Source: Arcobacter sp.
GTDB lineage: Bacteria > Campylobacterota > Campylobacteria > Campylobacterales > Arcobacteraceae
Reading direction: 5' to 3'
DNA length: 17,409 nt
NCBI GenBank assembly: GCA_016744485.1
Contig: JADGEG010000003.1
Coordinates: 1-17,409 of the forward strand
The position numbers were made by a program, and so were the translations under genes. Shown piece by piece: positions 1 to 7,534 of the stretch (the stretch's first letter is position 1; every line of letters starts with the position of its first letter). The notes beneath the pieces are model-generated. The model was not told the origin of the DNA. It worked only from the letters and a program-made list of their open reading frames with translations, and searched no databases.

Positions 1-1426
1 TTGCTATATCATGAAAGTTTACACCATTTTTTAATAAAATAGATATTTCTTGAGCTAATGTTTCAAATTTATTTTCAGTTTCTAAATTAAGATCTTCAAC
101 AACATGAACATATCCTTTTTTATGAATTGATTTTTGTTGAAAATATTCATAATTATTTACTTTAATAAATAAAGAATTTACATAAGATATTATATTTTCA
201 CAAGATCTATAATTTGTATTTAAAATATCACAACTTATTATAGGATTTGATTTATAAACATAATCAAATAATTCTCGTCTACCACCTCTGAAACGATAGA
301 TTGATTGTTTAGTATCACCTACATAAAAAAATGATTTATTGTCTTTACTATTTCCTGATAAAATCTCATTAATTATAGGTTCTAAGATTTGATATTGCAA
401 CATTGAGGTATCTTGAAACTCATCTATTAATATATGAGAATATTTTGAATCTAATCTAAAATATAAAAAATCTTTATTTATAGTATTACTTAATAATTCA
501 AGTACTAAATTAGATACATCACTAAAAGTTAAAATATTGTTTATCTTATTGTATTTTATTTTATAGTTTTTAAATAAAATATATAATTCATACAATTTAT
601 TTAAATTATATGAAGATTGTAATTTATAATAAATACTTAATTCTTTTTTTAAAGAAATAAAATCAAGTTCTAATAATTCATTAGAGAATTTTTTAAAATA
701 TGCATACTCACTTAAAGTTTCTTTTATTAACCATGTTTTTACTAATAAATCATCAAAACTATTAAAATTAACTGCTTTTTTTGCACTAGCACTTGCACTA
801 GTACAATTTAATACAAAATCTTTAATTTTATAAGCACTTGTTAATACTTGTTCTTTTTGTAATTTTATAAGATTCTCATTAATATTTATAATAGTAATGT
901 TTTCATTTCTTTCTAATAAAATTTGAAATAAAGTAAAAAGTGAAGAAAATGTTTTCTTTATATTATAAGAATACTTAATTAACTTATTAAAATTATATTT
1001 ATCTAAAGAAGATAAAAACTTCATACTAAGATTTGGAATATCATCTTCTTTAATTTCAAAATCATCTGATATTCCAAGATAAGAAGAAAATTCTTTGAGA
1101 ATTTTATTTATAAACTTATCTATAGTAAATATTGACAAATGAGAATTTGTAAAATTTTTTATAAGTAAGTGTTTTTTACTTATTATTTCTTTTTCACTAA
1201 AATTGGATTCTTTTATTATACCTTGTAAATATGCATCATCCTCACCTAAGGTAAGTAATGTATTATAAATTCTATGACTCATTTCATTTGCCGCTTTATT
1301 TGTAAATGTTAGAGTTAAAATATCTTGTGCATAGGCACCTTTTAATAATAAGCTTATATATCTTAAAGTTAATGCGAAAGTTTTACCACTTCCTGCACTT
1401 GCTTTTAATGCTAAATATTGTTTCAT
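1..1426 (-). CDS. addA: AddA/RecB-like UvrD-family helicase, N-terminal part (runs off left edge)
   Basis: Superfamily 1A DNA helicase, most likely the AddA (RecB-like) subunit of the helicase-nuclease that processes double-strand breaks for recombination. The frame is open from an ATG at 1426 to the window edge (475 codons, no stop). Visible motifs: Walker A ASAGSGKT at residues 9-16; a motif Ia-like stretch LTFTNKAANEM near 40; motif II IDEFQDTS with D335-E336; motif III GDTKQSIYRFRGG at 370-382; and motif IV-like NTNYRS ending at 408. The long insert between motifs Ia and II is normal for RecB/AddA. The C-terminal helicase half and any nuclease domain lie outside, so AddA is favoured over PcrA/UvrD from the ASAGSGKT start, the TNKAANEM and QSIYRFRGG wording and the insert, not from a nuclease site. 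No Shine-Dalgarno sequence precedes the ATG, so translation may be leaderless or weak. Confidence 0.85.
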   Translation of the reverse strand, partial: MKQYLALKASAGSGKTFALTLRYISLLLKGAYAQDILTLTFTNKAANEMSHRIYNTLLTLGEDDAYLQGIIKESNFSEKEIISKKHLLIKNFTNSHLSIFTIDKFINKILKEFSSYLGISDDFEIKEDDIPNLSMKFLSSLDKYNFNKLIKYSYNIKKTFSSLFTLFQILLERNENITIININENLIKLQKEQVLTSAYKIKDFVLNCTSASASAKKAVNFNSFDDLLVKTWLIKETLSEYAYFKKFSNELLELDFISLKKELSIYYKLQSSYNLNKLYELYILFKNYKIKYNKINNILTFSDVSNLVLELLSNTINKDFLYFRLDSKYSHILIDEFQDTSMLQYQILEPIINEILSGNSKDNKSFFYVGDTKQSIYRFRGGRRELFDYVYKSNPIISCDILNTNYRSCENIISYVNSLFIKVNNYEYFQQKSIHKKGYVHVVEDLNLETENKFETLAQEISILLKNGVNFHDIA

Positions 1427-1431
1427 AAAAT

Positions 1432-1455
1432 TATAATACTAAATTTAGTATTATA
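1432..1455. promoter_or_regulatory. 24-bp perfect palindrome carrying two convergent -10 boxes
   Basis: The left half is TATAATACTAAA (1432-1443) and the right half is its exact reverse complement (1444-1455). TATAAT is present on the plus strand at 1432-1437 and on the minus strand at 1455-1450. The two boxes point at each other, so both predicted start sites fall near the dyad centre. The plus promoter would serve the diguanylate cyclase group and the minus one addA. A second plus-strand candidate -10, TATGAT, lies at 1472-1477. The palindrome is seen directly; its promoter or operator role is inferred. Confidence 0.5.
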
Positions 1456-1502
1456 CTAATATTTATTTTAATATGATTTATACATAAACAAAGGATATTT
1501 AT

Positions 1503-3326
1503 ATGAATACCAAAAATAAAATTATTCTACTCGTTGTTTCAATCTTAACAACAATGTTTTTATTTTTAATAATTAATATTACATATTCTTTTAAAGAATA
1601 TGGTATTAAAAGCATTGATGATAATGCAAAAGCATTAGCTCTTACAATAAGGCACTCTTTAACATCACAAATGCTAGCAGGTGCTATTAAGGATAGAGAA
1701 TTATTTTTAAGTCAACTAGAAGATATCCCAAATATAAATAAAATTTGGCTAAGTAGAAGTGAAGCTGTGGTTAAAGAATATGGTAAAGGTAATAACAATG
1801 AGCTGCCAAGAGATAAAATAGATCAAAAAGTTTTAAAAACTGGAAAAACAATTAAAATTATTAATGATAATTTATTTTCTAAAAGTTCATATAGAATTAC
1901 TATTCCTTATATTGCTTCACGTAAAGGTAAAATTAATTGTATATCTTGTCATACAAAAGCTAAAGAAGGAGAACCTTTAGGTGCAATTAGCATGGAAGTT
2001 TCTATTGATAAAGTCAAAGATATGGGTATTTCTATTGTTTCTGATACAATTTTAATTTTAGCTTTATTAATTATTTTAGTAATAATTTTAATTAATATAT
2101 TAATAACTCCTTTTTTAACTTTATTAATTTCAATAAAAACTGTTATGAATAAAGCACAAAATGGAGATTATTCACATAGAATTACAAATACAAAAGGACA
2201 AGAAGCTAAAGATGTCGCATCTTGGATTAATAATTTACTTGAAAAACTAGAAGGCACACTTGATGCAATTGATACAAAAATATCTATTTTTTTATCTCAT
2301 AACAAAAATATTAAAAAAGATCGTTTATTAAATGTTAAAAATACGATTAATAGATTATCTGATATTTATAAATTTAGAAAAACAATTGAACATGATGAAA
2401 CATTAGAAAAAATCTATCAAAGATTAGCTAATATTTTAAAAAATAAATTAGGCATAAAAGATTTTAATATATTTGAAGCAGATACTATTAATGACAGCGT
2501 ATGTGCTGTATTGATAGAAAAAAAGATATATTGCAGTATACTTGAAACTGGATGTAGAGCAGATAGAACAAATACTATTGTTGATTCAAAACAATTTAAA
2601 GATGTGTGCTCTTTTTGTAAGAATAATGATTCTAATTTTAATTATTTTTGTATTCCATTTGCTATATCAAATGAATTAGACATAATAATATCTATTAATA
2701 CTCATAATGAAGAAGAAAATACAAAAATAAGAAAAATAATCCCTTATATAACAGATTATGTAGATGCTGCAAAAACTGTAATTGTTAGTAAAAAATTGAT
2801 GAAAGTTTTAGAAACTAATGCCCAAACTGATGCTTTAACTGGTTTGTACAATAGAAAATATCTTGATTATACAATTCCAAAAATTCAATATCAAATAAAT
2901 AGAGCTGATATTTTATTTGGTCTTTTATTAATTGATATTGATCACTTTAAGCAAGTAAATGATACATATGGTCATGGTGTTGGAGATGAAGTTATTAAGA
3001 TAGTTGCAAAAACTTTAGTAGAAAATACAAGAAACTCTGATGTTATTATTAGGTACGGGGGAGAAGAGTTTTTAATTTTATTATATAATTGTGATGCAAA
3101 CTTTATTTTTGAGGTTGCAAATAAGATTAGAAATAGTCTTCAAAATAAACAAATTCCTGTAGGTGATAGTTATATACAAAAAACTATGAGTATAGGAACA
3201 TCTTTATATCCAAAAGATAATGAAAATTTTGATACTTGTATTAAGTATGCTGATCTTGCTTTATATAAGGCAAAAAATGATGGTAGAAATAAAATAGTAA
3301 ATTTTTCAGCAAAACTTTTACTATAA
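1503..3326 (+). CDS. Membrane diguanylate cyclase with periplasmic c-heme motif, HAMP, Cys-rich region and GGDEF
   Basis: Predicted to make cyclic di-GMP from two GTP at the inner membrane. Order: TM1 about residues 7-27; periplasmic domain about 30-178 with the c-type heme motif CISCH at 146-150; TM2 about 181-203; HAMP-like linker about 204-255; a GAF-like region about 295-425 with cysteines at 334, 344, 351, 369, 372 and 383; then GGDEF. The cyclase domain has DALTGLYNR, DIDHFKQVNDTYGH and the active-site variant GGEEF at 519-523. RNSD at 510-513, five residues before it, is an intact RxxD product-inhibition site. No EAL domain follows, so synthesis rather than hydrolysis is expected. AAGGA upstream supports this start. 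argB begins 9 bp downstream, suggesting co-transcription. The heme motif and cysteines suggest redox or ligand sensing; the signal itself is unknown. Confidence 0.9.
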   Translation: MNTKNKIILLVVSILTTMFLFLIINITYSFKEYGIKSIDDNAKALALTIRHSLTSQMLAGAIKDRELFLSQLEDIPNINKIWLSRSEAVVKEYGKGNNNELPRDKIDQKVLKTGKTIKIINDNLFSKSSYRITIPYIASRKGKINCISCHTKAKEGEPLGAISMEVSIDKVKDMGISIVSDTILILALLIILVIILINILITPFLTLLISIKTVMNKAQNGDYSHRITNTKGQEAKDVASWINNLLEKLEGTLDAIDTKISIFLSHNKNIKKDRLLNVKNTINRLSDIYKFRKTIEHDETLEKIYQRLANILKNKLGIKDFNIFEADTINDSVCAVLIEKKIYCSILETGCRADRTNTIVDSKQFKDVCSFCKNNDSNFNYFCIPFAISNELDIIISINTHNEEENTKIRKIIPYITDYVDAAKTVIVSKKLMKVLETNAQTDALTGLYNRKYLDYTIPKIQYQINRADILFGLLLIDIDHFKQVNDTYGHGVGDEVIKIVAKTLVENTRNSDVIIRYGGEEFLILLYNCDANFIFEVANKIRNSLQNKQIPVGDSYIQKTMSIGTSLYPKDNENFDTCIKYADLALYKAKNDGRNKIVNFSAKLLL

Positions 3327-3335
3327 GGGATAAGA

Positions 3336-4235
3336 ATGCAAAATAAGAATAATAAAGTTCAAACCTTACTAGATGCCATTCCATATATAAAACAATATTA
3401 TAATGAAATTATTGTCATTAAATATGGTGGTTCTGCACAAACATCACCTCTTTTACAAGAAAAATTTACAAAAGATATTGTATTACTTTCTTTATTAGGA
3501 ATTAAACCTGTTATTGTTCATGGAGGTGGTTCTAAGATTAGTGAACTTTTAACAAAACTTAATATTACTTCTGAATTTATAGATGGACATAGGGTTACTT
3601 CAAAAAAAACTATGAAAATAGTTGAAATGGTTTTATCAGGTGAAATTAATAAAAACCTAACTTCCCTGCTTAATCATCAAGGAGCAAAAGCAATTGGACT
3701 ATCAGGAAAAGATTCAAAAATAATACAAGCTATTCCAAAAGACAATGGAAAATTTGGATTTACAGGTACCATTATAAATATAAATGAAGATATAATATAT
3801 AATTTAATTGAACAAGGGTTTATTCCAGTCATTGCTCCTATTGCAGATGCAAAAGAGATAAATCATCCTGGCTTTAATATAAATGCAGACTTTGCGGCAT
3901 CTAAAATAGCCTCAAAACTTAAAGCACAAAAAGTTATATATCTAACTGATACAATTGGTGTTTTAAATAAAGACAAGATGTTATTAACTTCTTTAGATAA
4001 ACAAGATGTACAAAAATATAAAAATGATGGAACAATTAATAAAGGCATGATACCAAAAGTAGATGCTTGTATAGAGGCTATTTACAATGGTGTAAATAAA
4101 GCACATATCATTGATGGAAGAGTTGAACATTCTATTTTATTAGAATTATTAACAAATGATGGTATTGGAACACAATTTTTACAAAAAAATAATCCTGATA
4201 ATACTATAAATATACAAAATTTAATAAACAAATAA
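3336..4235 (+). CDS. argB: Acetylglutamate kinase
   Basis: Cytoplasmic amino-acid kinase for the second step of arginine biosynthesis: N-acetyl-L-glutamate plus ATP gives N-acetylglutamyl phosphate. Family motifs in order: KYGGSA near residue 29 (phosphate-binding lysine and glycines), VHGGG near 62, DGHRVT near 83 (substrate binding), GLSGKDS near 122, and FNINADFAASKIA near 180 followed by LTDTIGVL near 203. The length of 299 residues is normal for bacterial ArgB. The SD-like AAGGG overlaps the stop of the diguanylate cyclase gene, so the two are probably translated from one transcript. No functional link between cyclic di-GMP and arginine synthesis is implied by the sequence. No other arg gene is visible nearby, so the pathway is dispersed here. 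Confidence 0.95.
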   Translation: MQNKNNKVQTLLDAIPYIKQYYNEIIVIKYGGSAQTSPLLQEKFTKDIVLLSLLGIKPVIVHGGGSKISELLTKLNITSEFIDGHRVTSKKTMKIVEMVLSGEINKNLTSLLNHQGAKAIGLSGKDSKIIQAIPKDNGKFGFTGTIININEDIIYNLIEQGFIPVIAPIADAKEINHPGFNINADFAASKIASKLKAQKVIYLTDTIGVLNKDKMLLTSLDKQDVQKYKNDGTINKGMIPKVDACIEAIYNGVNKAHIIDGRVEHSILLELLTNDGIGTQFLQKNNPDNTINIQNLINK

Positions 4236-4259
4236 ATATATCTTACATAAAGGCCATGA

Positions 4260-5006
4260 ATGCAATATTTTGGTATTATTCAAACAAAATATAATGAAAT
4301 TTTTCTAAGTTCAAGTTATCTATATTTTCCATTGGAAGATGACAATATTGATGCCTCACAACTAAAAAAAATGATAAATAATCATAAAAATAAAAAAAGA
4401 AATATAGTGGGTACAATTTTAATATATAATCCTGTAATTACTCCTATTGGGTTTGATTCACATAAGTTTTTATTAGATCAAGATTTTAATTCTTTTAATG
4501 AATTAATAGAGTTAAAGATTGAAACATATATTACAATTTTTAAACATGCTTTAAAAGATAAATATAAGGGTAAAATTGTTGAAATAAAAAATTTATTTAA
4601 TTTAAATGAACAAAATATTAATGCTTCTCAACTTTTAATGAAATTTAATAATGACTTAGAAATTTACAATTCTTCTCAAAATACAGAGTTTTTAAGAGAT
4701 TTAATGTATATTGATGTACAAAATTTTATACCAAATGGAAAATTTGTATTATTTGCATGGGGTGAAAAGATAAGTGCAAAAGAATTTCCTTATATAAGAC
4801 AATATGCGAAAGCAGTTTTTGATAAAGTTACAAGTTTAAGTAAGAAAATAGTATTTGTATATAAAAAAGAAAAATCCCAAGATGGTGCAATTGTATATTT
4901 ACAATTTTCAAATCCTTTGCAAAATATTAAATATAAAAATTCAATAAGTCTTGCTTTAAAAAAATCATTTCAAGGTAATACTCCTGTTATTAGCTCTTAC
5001 GAATAA
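4260..5006 (+). CDS. Unrecognised 248-residue cytoplasmic protein
   Basis: I do not recognise this family. The start ATG at 4260 lies 6 bp after AAAGG; another ATG at 4256 is in a different frame. There is no signal peptide or membrane segment, and the sequence is Lys/Asn/Ile-rich with alternating hydrophobic stretches, consistent with a soluble alpha/beta fold. A segment NGKFVLFAWGEK followed by a helix (residues about 155-185) and then KKIVFVYKKE faintly recalls Rossmann-like or DUF1643-like proteins ('WG' after a hydrophobic strand), but this is too weak to name. It lies 24 bp after argB on the same strand and is likely the last gene of that group, ending next to a small hairpin and the convergent thiol-redox operon. 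Confidence 0.75.
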   Translation: MQYFGIIQTKYNEIFLSSSYLYFPLEDDNIDASQLKKMINNHKNKKRNIVGTILIYNPVITPIGFDSHKFLLDQDFNSFNELIELKIETYITIFKHALKDKYKGKIVEIKNLFNLNEQNINASQLLMKFNNDLEIYNSSQNTEFLRDLMYIDVQNFIPNGKFVLFAWGEKISAKEFPYIRQYAKAVFDKVTSLSKKIVFVYKKEKSQDGAIVYLQFSNPLQNIKYKNSISLALKKSFQGNTPVISSYE

Positions 5007-5023
5007 CTTAAAATAGTTTTAAG
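5007..5023. terminator. Weak hairpin between convergent genes
   Basis: CTTAAAA (5007-5013) and TTTTAAG (5017-5023) form a perfect 7-bp stem with a 3-nt loop directly after the stop codon of the upstream plus-strand gene. The stem is AT-rich and neither side has a strong U tract, so it is at best a weak bidirectional terminator. Confidence 0.3.
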
Positions 5024-5090
5024 ATAAAATACAATTACTTTTACAAGACATTAAGCTATCTTTACTAGATAAAAAATCAAATAAGGACAT
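5019..5090 (-). CDS. Possible 23-residue Cys-containing peptide at the end of the thiol-redox operon
   Basis: An ATG at 5090 opens a 23-codon frame ending with TAA at 5021-5019. The peptide starts MSLFDFLSSKD and ends with CKSNCILS, giving a C-x3-C pair. It lies 40 bp downstream of the last clear gene of the minus-strand thiol-redox operon. The only SD-like sequence (AAGGG) is about 17 nt from the ATG, which is too far for a normal site. At this length an open frame can occur by chance. It is listed because the protein-like composition and Cys pair fit the operon, but support is weak. Confidence 0.2.
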   Translation of the reverse strand: MSLFDFLSSKDSLMSCKSNCILS

Positions 5091-5130
5091 TTGTAAAGTT
5101 TGTTGGGCCCTTAATTTTTATATTAATGCT

Positions 5131-5475
5131 CTAAGTCTTAAAATTTTTATCTAAATAATCATATTTAATACAATTGTCACATTTTAATATATCTTCATAG
5201 TCAATTGTTTCTAATTTTAAATCTTCAAAATATTTTTGTATAATTTTAATAGTTTCTTTTTCTGCTGAATAAACTATAGATTTAGTACCCATATTTCCAC
5301 TTACAATATTTTGTGTTGTTTTTAAAATATTTTGTATTCCATTTTCCCAATATTGAAGTAAGTCTGCATTATCTTCTAATTCCTCATATTTTTCATCCCA
5401 TTGTAAACAAAGTTTTGGTAATAAAGCACATGTTTTTCTATCATCAAAATCTATTGATACACCCTGTAATTGCAT
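5131..5475 (-). CDS. Unrecognised 114-residue protein with two Cys pairs
   Basis: Family not recognised. The start is well supported: AAGGAG lies 6 nt before the ATG. The protein is acidic, soluble and has no signal peptide. It contains C16 and C23 near the N terminus and a CDNC pair (C99-C102) near the C terminus. The C-x2-C spacing could bind metal or be redox-active, but no second pair close enough to make a standard zinc ribbon is obvious. It is the fifth gene of the minus-strand operon led by a BdbC/BdbD-like pair and a TlpA-like lipoprotein, 23 bp after the preceding gene. Position and cysteines suggest a thiol-related or cytochrome-maturation-related role; this is inference only. Confidence 0.7.
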   Translation of the reverse strand: MQLQGVSIDFDDRKTCALLPKLCLQWDEKYEELEDNADLLQYWENGIQNILKTTQNIVSGNMGTKSIVYSAEKETIKIIQKYFEDLKLETIDYEDILKCDNCIKYDYLDKNFKT

Positions 5476-5498
5476 TTCAATCTCCTTAATAATATTTT

Positions 5499-5807
5499 TT
5501 ATAAATTTGCTAAATCTTTTATAATAAAAGCTATTTCTTTTTGTTCAAAAAAAATATTTCTTTGTAATTCTTGACTAATAGTTTTTAATAACTTTTGTTT
5601 TTGTTTACGAAGACTATCACTATTAGAATGTTTTTTATTTAATGCTCTAATTTGTTTTTTATATCCATTTATAATATCATTTTTACTTAAAGCTTTGGGT
5701 TTATCTTTTTTCAAGTCTAGTTTAATGTTTCTTTTCATAAACATTTTTACAAGTAAGAATGAAGCAATAAAAGATAAAAGTAAAAGAATTAGATTTAATA
5801 TATCCAT
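5499..5807 (-). CDS. Unrecognised 102-residue single-pass membrane protein
   Basis: Residues about 3-24 form one hydrophobic N-terminal membrane segment (NLILLLLSFIASFLLV core). It is followed by a strongly basic, Lys-rich stretch and a predicted helical region to the C terminus, with many Lys, Gln and Leu residues that could form a short coiled coil. The basic residues after the TM segment predict a cytoplasmic C-terminal tail. There is no cysteine and no lipobox. It starts 4 bp after the stop of the TlpA-like gene, so it is clearly part of the operon. No family is recognised; it may be a small accessory or scaffolding subunit at the inner membrane. Confidence 0.7.
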   Translation of the reverse strand: MDILNLILLLLSFIASFLLVKMFMKRNIKLDLKKDKPKALSKNDIINGYKKQIRALNKKHSNSDSLRKQKQKLLKTISQELQRNIFFEQKEIAFIIKDLANL

Positions 5808-5811
5808 GGTT

Positions 5812-6381
5812 TTATTTTAGTTTATCATTTTTAATAAAAAATTCTAAATCTTTTTCTTCAATTTTACCAATAAATTTTTTTACTAATTTTCCATTTTTAT
5901 TAAAAAGAAATGACTCAGGTATCATACTTACATCATCAAAAGCTTTTGCAATTCTAAAATTTTCATCTCCAAAAGTAATAGGAAATTTGATTTTATACTT
6001 TTTTATAAAATCATTTAATTCTTTTTTATCTTTATTTCGTTCAAATAAAATACCAATTATTATAAATTTATCTTTATACTTTTGAACTAAGTTATTAAAA
6101 CTTGGCATTTCTTCTATACAAGGTTTACACCATGTAGCCCAAAAGTTTATTAATACAATTTTACCTTCATATTTTTTTGAACTTAAAATTTGATTTTTAA
6201 ACTCAAGATTAATACTTTCTTTCTTTGTTGTTGTTAAAGTATATTTTGAATTATTTTGTATTTTTAAATCATTAAAACTAGTGTCATCGCTAATAACAGT
6301 TGTGGCTTCATTTGATTTATCAGTACATGAAGACAAAAACAATACACAAATTAAACTAAAGAATAAAAATAATGAATTCAT
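5812..6381 (-). CDS. TlpA/ResA-like thioredoxin-fold lipoprotein
   Basis: Membrane-anchored periplasmic thiol-disulfide oxidoreductase. Residues 1-18 form a lipoprotein signal peptide with lipobox LSSC, the acylated cysteine being C19. A linker of about 40 residues leads into a thioredoxin fold. The active site is WCKPC (W84, C85-C88) in the context INFWATWCKPCIEEMPSF, typical of the TlpA/ResA/DsbE family, with the cis-proline at P155 in MIPESFLF. Such proteins usually act as reductants in cytochrome c maturation or reduce specific periplasmic disulfides. It starts 3 bp after the stop of the DsbA-like gene. Together they may form opposing oxidising and reducing arms, but the direction of electron flow cannot be read from the sequence. 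It has no second redox domain. Confidence 0.9.
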   Translation of the reverse strand: MNSLFLFFSLICVLFLSSCTDKSNEATTVISDDTSFNDLKIQNNSKYTLTTTKKESINLEFKNQILSSKKYEGKIVLINFWATWCKPCIEEMPSFNNLVQKYKDKFIIIGILFERNKDKKELNDFIKKYKIKFPITFGDENFRIAKAFDDVSMIPESFLFNKNGKLVKKFIGKIEEKDLEFFIKNDKLK

Positions 6382-6384
6382 AAC

Positions 6385-7041
6385 TTACTGCCTATAAATT
6401 TCAGATTCAACTAAATCTAAAAGTGATTGATAACTTAAACGTTTTAATTTTTTGCCGTTTACAAAAAATTCAGGAGTACCTGTAACTCCGAGTTTTAAGG
6501 CATCTTGTCTGTCTATTTTTAAAATATCATCTATATCATTAGAAGCTATGTCTTTTTTTAATTTAACAATATTTAAATTAGGTATATCTTTCAAAAAATT
6601 CCATACTAATGTAGCATTAGGAGCTTTATGATCTCCCCAAATATTTTGAGATTTAAATAAAACATTTAAAGTTTCTTGAAACTTATTTTGTTTTCTAGAA
6701 GCTTCTAAGATTTGAACTATAAACTTTGAACTACTATGATTATCTAAATATCTTATTACCAATAAAACTTCTTCATCATATTCTTTAAAAACTTTTTCAA
6801 GTGCTGGGTGAAAAGCTTTACATGATGGACATTGTGGATCTAAAAATTCAACTATTACTACATCTTTTTTATTTTTACCAAATTTTGGGGAATGGTTTTT
6901 GATTAAAGGATTATCTTTATTATTTTTAGTAATTAATACTTTAAGTTTTTTGTCTTCACTTTTTTGATACATCAACACAGCTGTTATAAATACAACAAAT
7001 AGTAAAACTATTGAAGAAATAACAATTTTTTTATTTTTCAT
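6385..7041 (-). CDS. BdbD/DsbA-like thiol:disulfide oxidoreductase
   Basis: Periplasmic, membrane-anchored disulfide oxidase. An N-terminal hydrophobic segment at residues about 7-24 acts as an uncleaved anchor or signal. The DsbA-like thioredoxin fold begins about residue 58 (VVIVEFLDPQCPSCKAFHP) with active site CPSC (C71-C74). The helical insertion occupies about 80-175, and the cis-proline is P190 in GVTGTPEFFVNG. The overall form is the short BdbD/thioredoxin_4 type rather than classical E. coli DsbA with CPHC. Its start overlaps the end of the preceding BdbC/DsbB-like gene by 11 bp, with its SD (AGGAAG) inside that gene. This is strong evidence that the two are translated together as a redox pair, the membrane partner reoxidising C71-C74. 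Confidence 0.92.
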   Translation of the reverse strand: MKNKKIVISSIVLLFVVFITAVLMYQKSEDKKLKVLITKNNKDNPLIKNHSPKFGKNKKDVVIVEFLDPQCPSCKAFHPALEKVFKEYDEEVLLVIRYLDNHSSSKFIVQILEASRKQNKFQETLNVLFKSQNIWGDHKAPNATLVWNFLKDIPNLNIVKLKKDIASNDIDDILKIDRQDALKLGVTGTPEFFVNGKKLKRLSYQSLLDLVESEIYRQ

Positions 7042-7459
7042 TTTTGTACTTCCTTTTTAAAATAAGTAATAAGATAAATATACCAAAATATGCACTAAGA
7101 GATAATAAAGGTATAGTAATAAAGTTAAACCAATTTATATAAACAGTAGAACAGGGTATTCCACTAACACATGGCACAATTCTTTCAGGTATGATATCCC
7201 ACATTAATAAATTATGATAAATAGATATGATTAAACCAATCAGAACTAAAGGTAAGGAGTATTTAATAACATTCTTATCAGGACATAGCATATTTACTAA
7301 AAAAATAAAAACTAAAGGATACATAAATATTCTTTGATACCAGCACATAGAGCAAGGAACAAACTTCATAATTTCACTAAAAAACAAACTTCCTAAACTA
7401 GCAATACTTGCTATAACAAAACACAACAAAACGATATTAACACTACTATTATTATTCAT
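7031..7459 (-). CDS. BdbC/DsbB-like quinone-linked disulfide oxidoreductase
   Basis: Inner-membrane protein that reoxidises its DsbA-like partner and passes electrons to quinone. It has four predicted TM segments: about residues 8-28, 43-60, 66-86 and 110-134. The first redox pair is in PCSMCWYQR (C36-C39), immediately before TM2. The second pair, C97 and C103 (IVPCVSGIPCSTV), lies in the second periplasmic loop, where DsbB family members interact with DsbA. The length of 142 residues and the CWYQRIFMYPL wording match the compact BdbC type better than longer E. coli DsbB. It is the first gene of the minus-strand operon, preceded by AGGA about 7 nt before the ATG and by an extended -10 promoter at 7495-7487. 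Confidence 0.93.
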   Translation of the reverse strand: MNNNSSVNIVLLCFVIASIASLGSLFFSEIMKFVPCSMCWYQRIFMYPLVFIFLVNMLCPDKNVIKYSLPLVLIGLIISIYHNLLMWDIIPERIVPCVSGIPCSTVYINWFNFITIPLLSLSAYFGIFILLLILKRKYKNEK

Positions 7460-7486
7460 ATAAATCCTAAACTATATATAAACTAA

Positions 7487-7495
7487 ATTATAGCA
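7487..7495 (-). promoter_or_regulatory. Extended -10 promoter of the thiol-redox operon
   Basis: On the minus strand this reads TGCTATAAT, a perfect extended -10 (TGn plus TATAAT), 28 bp upstream of the bdbC-like start codon. No convincing -35 is present, which is common in Campylobacterota sigma-70 promoters. Confidence 0.65.
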
Positions 7496-7510
7496 AAATA
7501 TTGTATAGAA

Positions 7511-7530
7511 ATTGTTTATATATATACAAT
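7511..7530. promoter_or_regulatory. Operator-like 20-bp palindrome in the divergent promoter region
   Basis: ATTGTTTATA (7511-7520) and TATATACAAT (7521-7530) form a palindrome with one mismatched pair. A further ATTGTATA half-site (7500-7507) lies 11 bp upstream, about one helical turn, and is exactly complementary to the right arm. The site lies between the minus promoter (7487-7495) and a plus-strand -10 TATAAT at 7535-7540. A regulator here could control both the thiol-redox operon and the DUF1338 gene. The protein that binds is unknown. Confidence 0.4.
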
Positions 7531-7534
7531 TAGT

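Noticed and set aside
3863..4048. Minus-strand open frame of about 61 codons inside argB
   Set aside because: Fully antisense to a clear acetylglutamate kinase; no SD or family resemblance.
5023..5154. Plus-strand open stretch reading like DKKSNKDICKVCWALNFY before a stop at 5152
   Set aside because: It has no ATG, GTG or TTG start after the preceding in-frame stop at 5020, and overlaps the end of a supported minus-strand gene.
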